Assembly (NCBI GenBank): GCA_028066355.1
Contig: JALCBP010000114.1
Location: forward strand, 1 to 5,705
Direction: 5' to 3'
Length of the DNA: 5,705 bases
Source of the DNA: UBA1268 sp002694955
GTDB lineage: Bacteria; Planctomycetota; Planctomycetia; Pirellulales; UBA1268
The position numbers and the translations under genes were made by a program. Of the stretch, positions 1 through 5,705 are shown in pieces (within the stretch, counting starts at the first letter, position 1; every line of letters starts with the position of its first letter). Below the pieces are notes generated by a model, which was not told the origin of the DNA, ran no database searches, and was given only the letters and a program-made list of their open reading frames with translations.

Positions 1-2
1 GT

Positions 3-1370
3 GAGCTTACAAACTCAACTGATCGCGTGCAGCAATTCAATGACCTGCGACTTGTGACAGGACTTATCAAAGAACACGGGTGTCCCGTCGAATCACTATC
101 TAGCACCAACGATTCTTTCGTGGCAGGCGCCGTACAAACGACAGCATCGCAATTTCGACCGCCACAACGCGGGCTTGCAATCGCAGGAGTGGTTCTGGCT
201 ACAGCAGCATCACTCTTCATTTTCCTACCTTTCCCTGAGACCCAATCACAACGGAACAATGATTCTCCAGCAATTGCCAGACTTGCGTACACATCCCATG
301 CGAAATGGGGAATCAAAGAACGATCGCAGGGAGATCGGTTCGACAAAGGCAAAGTACACCTGGAGACCGGCCTGGCACGGTTGGACTTTTGCAATGGTGC
401 TACGATCACACTTCAGGGACCTGCCGAATTTGAAATTGTGTCATCCAACAGAACAGTCCTAACGAGTGGAATCCTTACAGCCTCTGTGCCGGACTCTGCG
501 GTTGGTTTCAAAGTACTCACACCAGCGATGGATGTGGTCGATCTCGGAACTGCTTTTGGTGTCTCGGTGGGCGGAGACGGTGAAACCGACGTCTGCGTCT
601 TCGAAGGAGAAGTTGAGGTCAGTCGTACTGACAGCAAGAACAGACCACAACTTGTTCGCGAGGGTAGTGCCGTACGTTCCAGCCCAAAAGCCGAATCTAT
701 CGATTCGGTGGCGTATGCAACCATGCGCTACGAGAAGGCGTGGCCGGTCACATCTGGTGTATTGCAAGCAACGGGCCTCATGCAATTCGTCTCTCCCGGC
801 CCCGACTTTGTACCGGGTAGAATTGAAGACAGTGACCGTATCCTGGTGTTCCGTGAGTGCTCCCGCGTCATTCTGAAATCAGACCTCGAAGTCGATGTGA
901 CCGAACCTGGACAGTACGTCCGCGTTGGCCGACGGAACAAACAGTCGATTGGTGCCGGACAGGTCGTTGGAAGTTATTTATTGCAACTTAATCCGATCGG
1001 TGAGTTCTTCCGGAACGAAACTGACGGTGCGAGAGTCATCGGACAGATCACGTTCAATCGGCCAATCCTCGGACTGATCGGTGGCACGGCCCAACTCATC
1101 AGCACCGACGAACTGCTTGGTCATCCGCGAGGAAATTACGGAAACACCCGGCGAGGCATTGAACCCGCCCGTCCGGACGACCAGCCTGATTCAGGTCGCG
1201 ACAATGTGACTCTCAGCAATGACCGACGTACACTATCACTTGATCTATCAGCTAGTTCGGCCGTTGATCAAATCCGAGTTATCGTTTTAGGACAAACACA
1301 AGTTGCTGCTCCATCCCGACTCACTTTCAACAACGCTTCCCGTTACGAGAAAACACTTTCGGAATTGTAA
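3..1370 (+). CDS. FecR-domain anti-sigma-like membrane protein, 5' partial
   Basis: Single-pass membrane protein of the FecR/anti-sigma type, probably transmitting an envelope signal to an ECF sigma factor encoded upstream, outside the window. The frame is open from base 3. A GTG at 27 would give 447 residues (numbering used here), but the residues before it (ELTNSTDR) continue the helical anti-sigma-type sequence, so I take the gene as truncated by the window edge. Residues about 49-69 are a hydrophobic membrane segment. Residues about 108-200 are a typical FecR domain: a GATITLQGPAEFEI stretch, then VVDLGTAFGVSV (170-181) and VFEGEVEV (191-198). Residues about 245-425 form a separate domain with DVTEPGQYVRV, ITFNRPILGLI, an RG-I-E segment near 376-379 and SNDRRTLSLDL, a pattern I associate with secreted planctomycete proteins. 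The LamG-type domain common after FecR in this phylum is not seen. FecR assignment is firm; the sigma partner is inferred. Confidence 0.88.
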   Translation, partial: ELTNSTDRVQQFNDLRLVTGLIKEHGCPVESLSSTNDSFVAGAVQTTASQFRPPQRGLAIAGVVLATAASLFIFLPFPETQSQRNNDSPAIARLAYTSHAKWGIKERSQGDRFDKGKVHLETGLARLDFCNGATITLQGPAEFEIVSSNRTVLTSGILTASVPDSAVGFKVLTPAMDVVDLGTAFGVSVGGDGETDVCVFEGEVEVSRTDSKNRPQLVREGSAVRSSPKAESIDSVAYATMRYEKAWPVTSGVLQATGLMQFVSPGPDFVPGRIEDSDRILVFRECSRVILKSDLEVDVTEPGQYVRVGRRNKQSIGAGQVVGSYLLQLNPIGEFFRNETDGARVIGQITFNRPILGLIGGTAQLISTDELLGHPRGNYGNTRRGIEPARPDDQPDSGRDNVTLSNDRRTLSLDLSASSAVDQIRVIVLGQTQVAAPSRLTFNNASRYEKTLSEL

Positions 1371-1372
1371 TC

Positions 1373-3322
1373 ATGTCAACAACTCAAATATCGACCGCCT
1401 GTCGCATCTTGTTACTGGTGCTCATTATCGCAACAACACATGCACAAGCTGAGAACATGAGCAACGCATCCGCACGGATCGACGAGATCGTTACCGTTGA
1501 TCTAAAAAAGCATGAACTCCAGCCGAATCCACCCGCTAGCGACATCCAATTTGTCCGCCGTGTTTACCTAGATGTGATCGGCCGCATTCCGACGAGCGGG
1601 GAGTTACAACGTTTTTTCGCAGAAACCAGTAAAGACCGACGTGCGAAGTTAATTGATCAATTGCTCGAATCCCCTGGGCACGAGTCGCACATGTTCAACT
1701 GGCTGGGAGACATGCTTCGTGTGAAAGATGACTATTATCGAATTGGAAAGACCTACACCTTCCACACATGGCTCAAGTCCCAGCTTCGGGAAAATCGCCC
1801 ATGGGATGAAATTGTCTATGACATGCTCACTGCAGAAGGTCGTCTTGGAGAGAATGGTGCTACCGCATACCTCTTACGCGATGCCAGCATGCCGCTCGAC
1901 AGCCTGTCCAACACGCTCACCACATTCCTGGGAGCTAATGTTGCCTGCGCCCAATGCCACGACCATCCATTCGCCGAATGGACTCAGCGAGACTTCTACG
2001 AAATGGCTTCCTTCTTTGGCTCAACTGACTTTGAACGCGTCGACACTCGAAAGCCAGCGATAACACTGCGTGACGACCGTTTCTCAAAGGCGAATCTTGT
2101 GACGTTGCTCCAGCCGAACATGGAGCGTGTCGTTTTTGACAACACCCGTTCGACTGTGTTCCCTGAGGACTACGCGTATGACGATGCCAAGCCCGGCGAG
2201 AAGGTTATTCCGAAGTTTATAACGTGGGAGGGCGTAAAAAGAGCCAACGTGACAACCAACGATCCTCGCCATATGAGGACACTCTTCGCATTCTGGATGA
2301 CATCACCAAAGAACCCGCGATTCGCCGAGGCGATCGCGAATCGCGTATGGAAGAAATTTTTTGGCGTCGCTGTGATGGAGCCGGTGACGAATCTTGACAA
2401 TCTTGAAGAGGCTACAAACCCGCAACTGCTGGAATTTCTTGGCCAACTCATGCGAGATGTCGACTTCGATCTACGCGAATTTCAGCGAGTAATACTGAAC
2501 ACAAAGACATACCAACAGCAGGCCAGCATGACGCCACCTGAGGGTGAGGACTTTCGATTTTCTGGCCCACTGCTACGTCGGATGACAGCTGAGCAGACGT
2601 GGGACTCTATTGTTCTCCTCTTACGAGGACCGGAGATTGACCAGATCAAAACAGACCATGCTCCAAGCATTGAACGCCTGGTTTTTCCATTTGAATTTGA
2701 GAATGACAAAAAGAAAATTGCAAAAGACCGTGAGAAAATCTTTGCCTTTGCAAAAACATTGCTGACTGAGCAACAGATCACAAAAGACTCCAACAGTGAT
2801 GGTGGACGCGGTCTCTTCATGAGTTCTACGAAAGGACGAAAAACCAAACTGCGCGGTGAAGATTCATGGCTGAGAGCTTCAGAATTGCCACAACCAATGC
2901 CACCCACACATTTTCTACAGATCGCAGGTCAGTCAGCCCGTGCAATTGCTGATGACGGATCAACTGAAGGTGGCATCACAGAATCATTGGCAATGATGAA
3001 TGGTGAAGTCACAAAAAGCCTGATGAGCAAAGTGTCAGACACCGAGACAACTCAAAAAGAGACAACCAGGAACAAGGCCGCCAAAAAAGAAAACAGAGCT
3101 AAACGAAAAAACATGCAATCCATGCAGACTGGTAGTGCACAAACAACTCAGTCCAAAGGCACACAGGTTATGCAGATCACTGCGATCTATCACGCGATGC
3201 TTTCACGTCCTCCACGTGAACAAGACATGAAGCAATGCCTCGCCGCACTCGATCAGGGGCTCGATTACGGTGACGTCGTCTGGGCTCTTTTGAACTCACG
3301 TGAGTTCATGTTTATTCAATAA
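1373..3322 (+). CDS. Secreted DUF1549/DUF1553 (PSCyt2/PSD1) protein
   Basis: Exported planctomycete-type protein of unknown reaction, 649 residues. Residues 1-26 look like a Sec signal peptide (hydrophobic core RILLLVLIIA, likely cut after AQA). DUF1549 covers about 33-222 and includes RRVYLDVIGRIPT (62-74) and CAQCHDHPF (192-200), a CxxCH motif that could bind c-type haem; C192, C195 and H196 are intact. DUF1553 starts near 313 with NPRFAEAIANRVWKKFFG, continues through NPQLLEFL (349-356), ILNTKTYQ (374-381) and RRMTAEQTWDSIV (402-414), and ends with YHAMLSRPP and ALLNSREFMF near the C-terminus. Two stretches look like insertions: a charged helix-prone segment (about 440-470) and a Lys/Gln/Thr-rich segment (about 557-597). 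No separate N-terminal planctomycete cytochrome c domain (PSCyt1) is present, unlike many relatives. The start lies 2 bases after the FecR stop, suggesting translational coupling; no clear Shine-Dalgarno is visible. It usually pairs with DUF1501, as here. Confidence 0.95.
   Translation: MSTTQISTACRILLLVLIIATTHAQAENMSNASARIDEIVTVDLKKHELQPNPPASDIQFVRRVYLDVIGRIPTSGELQRFFAETSKDRRAKLIDQLLESPGHESHMFNWLGDMLRVKDDYYRIGKTYTFHTWLKSQLRENRPWDEIVYDMLTAEGRLGENGATAYLLRDASMPLDSLSNTLTTFLGANVACAQCHDHPFAEWTQRDFYEMASFFGSTDFERVDTRKPAITLRDDRFSKANLVTLLQPNMERVVFDNTRSTVFPEDYAYDDAKPGEKVIPKFITWEGVKRANVTTNDPRHMRTLFAFWMTSPKNPRFAEAIANRVWKKFFGVAVMEPVTNLDNLEEATNPQLLEFLGQLMRDVDFDLREFQRVILNTKTYQQQASMTPPEGEDFRFSGPLLRRMTAEQTWDSIVLLLRGPEIDQIKTDHAPSIERLVFPFEFENDKKKIAKDREKIFAFAKTLLTEQQITKDSNSDGGRGLFMSSTKGRKTKLRGEDSWLRASELPQPMPPTHFLQIAGQSARAIADDGSTEGGITESLAMMNGEVTKSLMSKVSDTETTQKETTRNKAAKKENRAKRKNMQSMQTGSAQTTQSKGTQVMQITAIYHAMLSRPPREQDMKQCLAALDQGLDYGDVVWALLNSREFMFIQ
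3041..3163 (+). other. Low-complexity Lys/Gln/Thr-rich insert in the DUF1553 region
   Basis: This stretch encodes about residues 557-597 of the DUF1549/DUF1553 protein, rich in K, R, E, Q, T and N, with few hydrophobic residues. It contains TTQKETTRNKAAKKENRAKR followed by a Q/M/T/S-rich segment. It separates the conserved LNGE-like motif (542-545) from the conserved C-terminal YHAMLSRPP motif (606-614), so it reads as an expanded disordered linker. The DNA has several A-rich runs. The frame stays open and the conserved C-terminus follows in frame, so it is not a frameshift. Confidence 0.6.
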
Positions 3323-3373
3323 TTCTTACCCAACTGTCATTCGCCAACGAATTGCTTAACGATCGAATCTACA

Positions 3374-4648
3374 ATGAAGCAACTACTAAATTCACTTGAC
3401 GCCTTCACTCGCCGAGAATTTGTCGAACGATGTGCAGCGACATCGTTCGGGTTGAGTGTCCTCCAAGCAGCACCGCTCGCTGCTGCAGACCCGGTCGACC
3501 CAAAACCCGCTGCCTTTGGTAAAGCAAAACGTGTGATTTGGTTGATGCTCAGCGGCGGCTTGAGTCATATCGACTCTTTGGACCCCAAAGAAGGCAAATC
3601 CAAAGGACCAGCGAAGGCGATTCGCACTTCAGCTGATTTCCAGGTCACTGACTTCTTCCCAAAATTTGCAACGGTGGCAGATCGCGTCTGCCTGATTCGC
3701 TCAATGGAGGCAAAGATTGGTGTCCACGCACCAGCACAATACTTCATGCGGACTGCATTTGAAAAACGAGGCACGATCCTCCACCCCAACCTCGGAGCCT
3801 GGGGCTCTCACTATCTCGGGCGAAGCAGTGACACGTTACCATCAAGCGTGTGCATCAACCGTCGTTCAGACCAAGCCAATGGATTCTTCCCATCGAGCTA
3901 TGCGCCTCTTGCGATCGGTGATCCCACTCAGGGTATTAATGATGTCAAATCTATTGGAAGTAATTCTGAGGCAAAAAAGCGACTCGCATTACTGAACGGA
4001 CTCGATGCCGACTTCCGCAAAAAATTCGCCGACAAGAGGGTCAACGCGTACAACGGATTTTACGACGATGCCCTGGCACTAATGAAGAGCAAGGAGTTGC
4101 AGGCTTTCGATCTGTCGGGTGAGTCCCAGGAACAGCGAGAGGCGTATGGTGACAACTCATTCGGCCAAGGGTGCCTGCTCGCTCGCCGGTTGGTAGATTC
4201 TGGTGTTCGCTTTGTAGAAGTAAAGCACGACGGGTGGGATCATCATAAAGCACTTGCCGATGAAATGAGTGAGATAGCACCAGTCTTCGACCAGGCATTC
4301 ACAGCACTCATCACTGACCTTGAACAGCGAGGGATGCTCGACTCAACGCTGGTCGTCGTCGCGACAGAATTTGGCCGCAAACCAGACTTTAGTGGTGATG
4401 GGCGTAGTCATCACCCCGTTTGCTTCTCAACCGTTCTTGCCGGTGGTGGCACCAAGGCGGGTTTTGTTTACGGCAAAAGTGACGATGCCGGCTATTACCC
4501 AGAAGATGATGCCGTCTCGGTGGGAGCATTTCACTCGAGCATTGCATACGCGGCCGGCATGGACATTGAAACACCAGCGACCTCACCTTCCGGTCGCCCC
4601 ATGACCGTCGGTGATGGAGAAGAACCTATCCTGGAGTTATTTACATGA
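3374..4648 (+). CDS. Tat-exported DUF1501 protein
   Basis: DUF1501 protein, 424 residues, a usual length for the family, which belongs to the alkaline phosphatase/sulfatase-like superfamily; its substrate is unknown. The N-terminus has a twin-arginine leader: TRREF (12-16), then a moderately hydrophobic stretch and an alanine-rich cleavage region near 35-38. Family motifs in order: WLMLSGGLSHIDSLDPK (56-72), with H65, D67 and D70 as candidate metal or catalytic residues; GWDHH (287-291); ATEFGRKP (330-337); GRSHHP (343-348); LAGGGTKAGFVYGKSDDAG (355-373); and a terminal SPSGRPM plus PILELF. Many homologues have GWDTH and GRDHHP or GRDHWP, so H290 and S345 are variant positions. No clear Shine-Dalgarno precedes the ATG. 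It follows the DUF1549/1553 gene by 51 bases, the classic pairing, and its stop overlaps the EF-hand start. Confidence 0.95.
   Translation: MKQLLNSLDAFTRREFVERCAATSFGLSVLQAAPLAAADPVDPKPAAFGKAKRVIWLMLSGGLSHIDSLDPKEGKSKGPAKAIRTSADFQVTDFFPKFATVADRVCLIRSMEAKIGVHAPAQYFMRTAFEKRGTILHPNLGAWGSHYLGRSSDTLPSSVCINRRSDQANGFFPSSYAPLAIGDPTQGINDVKSIGSNSEAKKRLALLNGLDADFRKKFADKRVNAYNGFYDDALALMKSKELQAFDLSGESQEQREAYGDNSFGQGCLLARRLVDSGVRFVEVKHDGWDHHKALADEMSEIAPVFDQAFTALITDLEQRGMLDSTLVVVATEFGRKPDFSGDGRSHHPVCFSTVLAGGGTKAGFVYGKSDDAGYYPEDDAVSVGAFHSSIAYAAGMDIETPATSPSGRPMTVGDGEEPILELFT
4633..4636 (+). promoter_or_regulatory. Shine-Dalgarno site of the EF-hand gene
   Basis: GGAG sits 8 bases upstream of the ATG at 4645, inside the last codons of the DUF1501 gene. 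It supports that start and, with the ATGA overlap, indicates direct or re-initiated translation of the EF-hand protein. Confidence 0.6.
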
Positions 4649-5442
4649 CAGTAAAATTATTTGGTTCAATAGCTGCTGTTGTAATCAGCATTTTTTTCAT
4701 CGACTCGGTGAGTGTTCAGGCAAAGCCAAACAGCAAAGGTGCAGACAGTGCGATTGTCGTTGGCACGCTGACACGCGTCGACTCCTCGGGCAAGGCATTT
4801 GATGTCCAGCAGACTGGCGAGAGCCTCCGCACGCTTCGCTTGGACTCAAAGTCAAAGGTCTATTTCGTGGGATTTTCAGGAAAAATCAAGCAGGAACCAC
4901 AGGCAGGGTTTGGAGTGAAAGCCTCCTGCGGAAAGGGTGGACAAATTAAGACCATCACTTTCACTCCACCAGTAGGCGAGCCATCAACGCTCGGAGAAAA
5001 GCGTCTTAGCATGACGGAGCAAGAACTTTTCAACGAGGTTGATAAAGATGGCAGCAAATCAATCAGCTACCCTGAATTCAGTACGTACATTTATTACTCA
5101 CCAAAACATGGCCCTGACTCATTTCGCAAGACGGACCAAGATGGAGATGGCGCGCTTGACGCAACTGAATTCAACACTGCACTCAGCGGTGTATCGTGGT
5201 GGAAACTCTCGCGAATGGCAACAGACGAATGGTTTGAACAATCAGATGAAAACAAAGACGGCACGCTTTCCATCAAGGAGTTTGCCAGCATCTGTACAAG
5301 CGGCAATCATATTGAAAACATTTTCAAACGGGCCGACGGCGATAAGTCTGGCGGACTCACGCGGAGTGAAACCGAAGCATACATTCGCAGTGTCACGCAT
5401 GCAGAAAAGAAAGAAAAGAAAAGTAGAAAAAAACGAAAATGA
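4645..5442 (+). CDS. Secreted four-EF-hand protein with N-terminal beta-type domain
   Basis: Predicted exported Ca2+-binding protein, 265 residues. Residues 1-26 form a Sec signal peptide (core IAAVVISIFFI, likely cut after VQA). Residues about 36-108 (VVGTLTRVDSSGKAFDV through IKTITFTPPV) look like a small beta-rich domain that I cannot name with confidence. Four EF-hand loops of 12 residues follow, with standard acidic or polar ligands and closing Glu: 133-144 (DKDGSKSISYPE), 164-175 (DQDGDGALDATE), 201-212 (DENKDGTLSIKE) and 231-242 (DGDKSGGLTRSE). The C-terminus (254-265) is a lysine/arginine tail. All four loops look competent for Ca2+. The ATG overlaps the DUF1501 stop by 4 bases, so the two are very likely co-translated. 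A role in Ca2+ supply or Ca2+-dependent assembly of the neighbouring exported proteins is inference only. Confidence 0.93.
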   Translation: MTVKLFGSIAAVVISIFFIDSVSVQAKPNSKGADSAIVVGTLTRVDSSGKAFDVQQTGESLRTLRLDSKSKVYFVGFSGKIKQEPQAGFGVKASCGKGGQIKTITFTPPVGEPSTLGEKRLSMTEQELFNEVDKDGSKSISYPEFSTYIYYSPKHGPDSFRKTDQDGDGALDATEFNTALSGVSWWKLSRMATDEWFEQSDENKDGTLSIKEFASICTSGNHIENIFKRADGDKSGGLTRSETEAYIRSVTHAEKKEKKSRKKRK

Positions 5443-5443
5443 G

Positions 5444-5500
5444 ATGAACGAGCAGGAACGCAGCCGTTTGATCGACCATGCCGTAACGAATGATTCTTAA
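5444..5500 (+). other. Micro-ORF, possible leader or gene remnant
   Basis: An ATG one base after the EF-hand stop opens an 18-residue frame, MNEQERSRLIDHAVTNDS, ended by TAA. The composition resembles the first residues of planctomycete FecR/anti-sigma proteins, which often begin with an M-N-x-x-x-R-x-x-L-I/V-D pattern. It could be a degraded remnant of such a gene, a short coupled leader, or chance. The same frame continues open after the stop into the sulfatase. There is no good Shine-Dalgarno, only the purine-rich end of the EF-hand gene. Confidence 0.2.
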
Positions 5501-5550
5501 TGCGCGAGCGGCCTGAAAAAGATCCGCACCTTTACCTATTCGAGTAGACA

Positions 5551-5555
5551 GGGAG
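5551..5555 (+). promoter_or_regulatory. Shine-Dalgarno site of the sulfatase gene
   Basis: GGGAG ends 8 bases before the GTG at 5564. It decides the start, because no ATG lies between the upstream in-frame stop (5498-5500) and the signal peptide; the first in-frame ATG (residue 24) would fall at the end of the leader. Confidence 0.65.
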
Positions 5556-5563
5556 CTGAATAC

Positions 5564-5705
5564 GTGACCACGATACATCGACGTGTGACACAAGTAGCAC
5601 TTTTTATTTTTCTTTGCTTGCCGTGCATTGTCATGGCGAATGAGCAACCAAACATTGTCATTATCCTCACAGATGACCAGGGCTATGCTGACGTCAGCTA
5701 CAACC
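5564..5705 (+). CDS. Secreted type I sulfatase, N-terminus only (3' partial)
   Basis: The first 47 residues of a sulfatase-family protein, cut by the window end. Such enzymes hydrolyse sulfate esters, in planctomycetes often on algal polysaccharides, using a formylglycine made from Cys or Ser in a CxPxR or SxPxR motif that lies beyond this window. A GTG start gives a leader with basic residues (HRR, 5-7), hydrophobic core VALFIFLCLP and likely cleavage after VMA (residue 25). The mature protein begins NEQPNIVIILTDDQGYADVS, the characteristic sulfatase opening, with D37 and D38 the expected Ca2+ ligands. The ribosome binding site supports the start. The substrate class cannot be judged from this fragment; a phosphatase-like or formylglycine-lacking relative is not excluded. 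Confidence 0.9.
   Translation, partial: MTTIHRRVTQVALFIFLCLPCIVMANEQPNIVIILTDDQGYADVSYN

Larger units (their letters stand above)
5443..5563 (+). other. Spacer between EF-hand and sulfatase genes
   Basis: A 121-base gap, the longest in the window. It holds an 18-codon micro-ORF in its first half and the sulfatase ribosome binding site at its end. I see no strong inverted repeat followed by a T-run and no convincing -35/-10 pair, so whether the sulfatase belongs to the same transcript is open. Confidence 0.5.

Noticed and set aside
27..29. GTG as the true start of the FecR-domain gene
   Set aside because: The frame is open back to base 3, the upstream residues fit the helical anti-sigma region, and no Shine-Dalgarno lies before the GTG; the gene most likely begins outside the window.
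2482..2907. 141-codon open frame on the minus strand inside the DUF1549/1553 gene
   Set aside because: It lies entirely within a well-supported conserved gene and its translation shows no recognisable motif; it is a shadow frame.
3323..3373. Possible hairpin (TTCG-CCAA-CGAA) between the DUF1549/1553 and DUF1501 genes
   Set aside because: The stem is 4 bases, no T-run follows, and the genes are a classic co-transcribed pair.
5468..5496. Possible sigma-70-like promoter (TTGATC with a weak -10) before the sulfatase
   Set aside because: The -10 match is poor and planctomycete promoter consensus is not well enough known to support a call.
5039..5500. 153-codon + frame overlapping the EF-hand gene
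   Set aside because: It runs in another frame across conserved EF-hand loops and has no domain pattern; only its last 18 codons, outside the EF-hand gene, are noted separately.
5505..5530. Possible terminator hairpin (GCGG paired with CCGC)
   Set aside because: The stem is only 4 bases with a loop of about 12 and no T-run follows.
5393..5647. 84-codon minus-strand frame across the spacer and sulfatase start
   Set aside because: It covers the sulfatase signal peptide in antisense and has no motif or ribosome binding site.

Overview
The window looks like part of a planctomycete chromosome, probably from a marine or otherwise sulfated-polysaccharide-degrading relative of the Pirellulales; the genus cannot be read from the sequence. 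The case rests on gene content: a FecR-type anti-sigma protein, a DUF1549/DUF1553 (PSCyt2/PSD1) protein with a CxxCH motif, a Tat-exported DUF1501 protein, a secreted EF-hand protein and the start of a secreted type I sulfatase. This set recurs in large numbers in Planctomycetes and Verrucomicrobia. Base composition is roughly balanced by eye. There are no tRNAs, rRNAs, insertion sequences, CRISPR arrays or recognisable strong terminators.

Layout, all on the + strand: (1) 3-1370, FecR-domain membrane protein, cut at its 5' end by the window edge; (2) 1373-3322, DUF1549/DUF1553 protein, starting 2 bases after the previous stop; (3) 3374-4648, DUF1501 protein after a 51-base gap; (4) 4645-5442, EF-hand protein, overlapping the DUF1501 stop by 4 bases (ATGA); (5) 5443-5563, a 121-base spacer holding an 18-codon micro-ORF; (6) 5564-5705, the N-terminus of a sulfatase with a GTG start, cut by the right edge.

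The spacing argues for one transcription unit, at least for the first four genes. Every complete protein is predicted to leave the cytoplasm: Sec-type leaders on the DUF1549/1553, EF-hand and sulfatase proteins, a twin-arginine leader on DUF1501, and one membrane anchor in the FecR protein with its bulk outside. The likely picture is a cell-envelope module. The FecR protein would sense or control expression through a sigma factor expected just upstream. The DUF1549/1553 and DUF1501 proteins would act as a secreted pair of unknown biochemical function. The EF-hand protein could bind or buffer Ca2+, and the sulfatase would desulfate a glycan or other organosulfate. The pairing of families is known; the chemistry of the DUF1549/1553-DUF1501 pair is not established as far as I know.

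The least explained parts are the C-terminal domain fused to the FecR protein, the lysine/glutamine/threonine-rich insert inside the DUF1553 region, the N-terminal beta-type domain of the four-EF-hand protein, and the micro-ORF between the EF-hand gene and the sulfatase.
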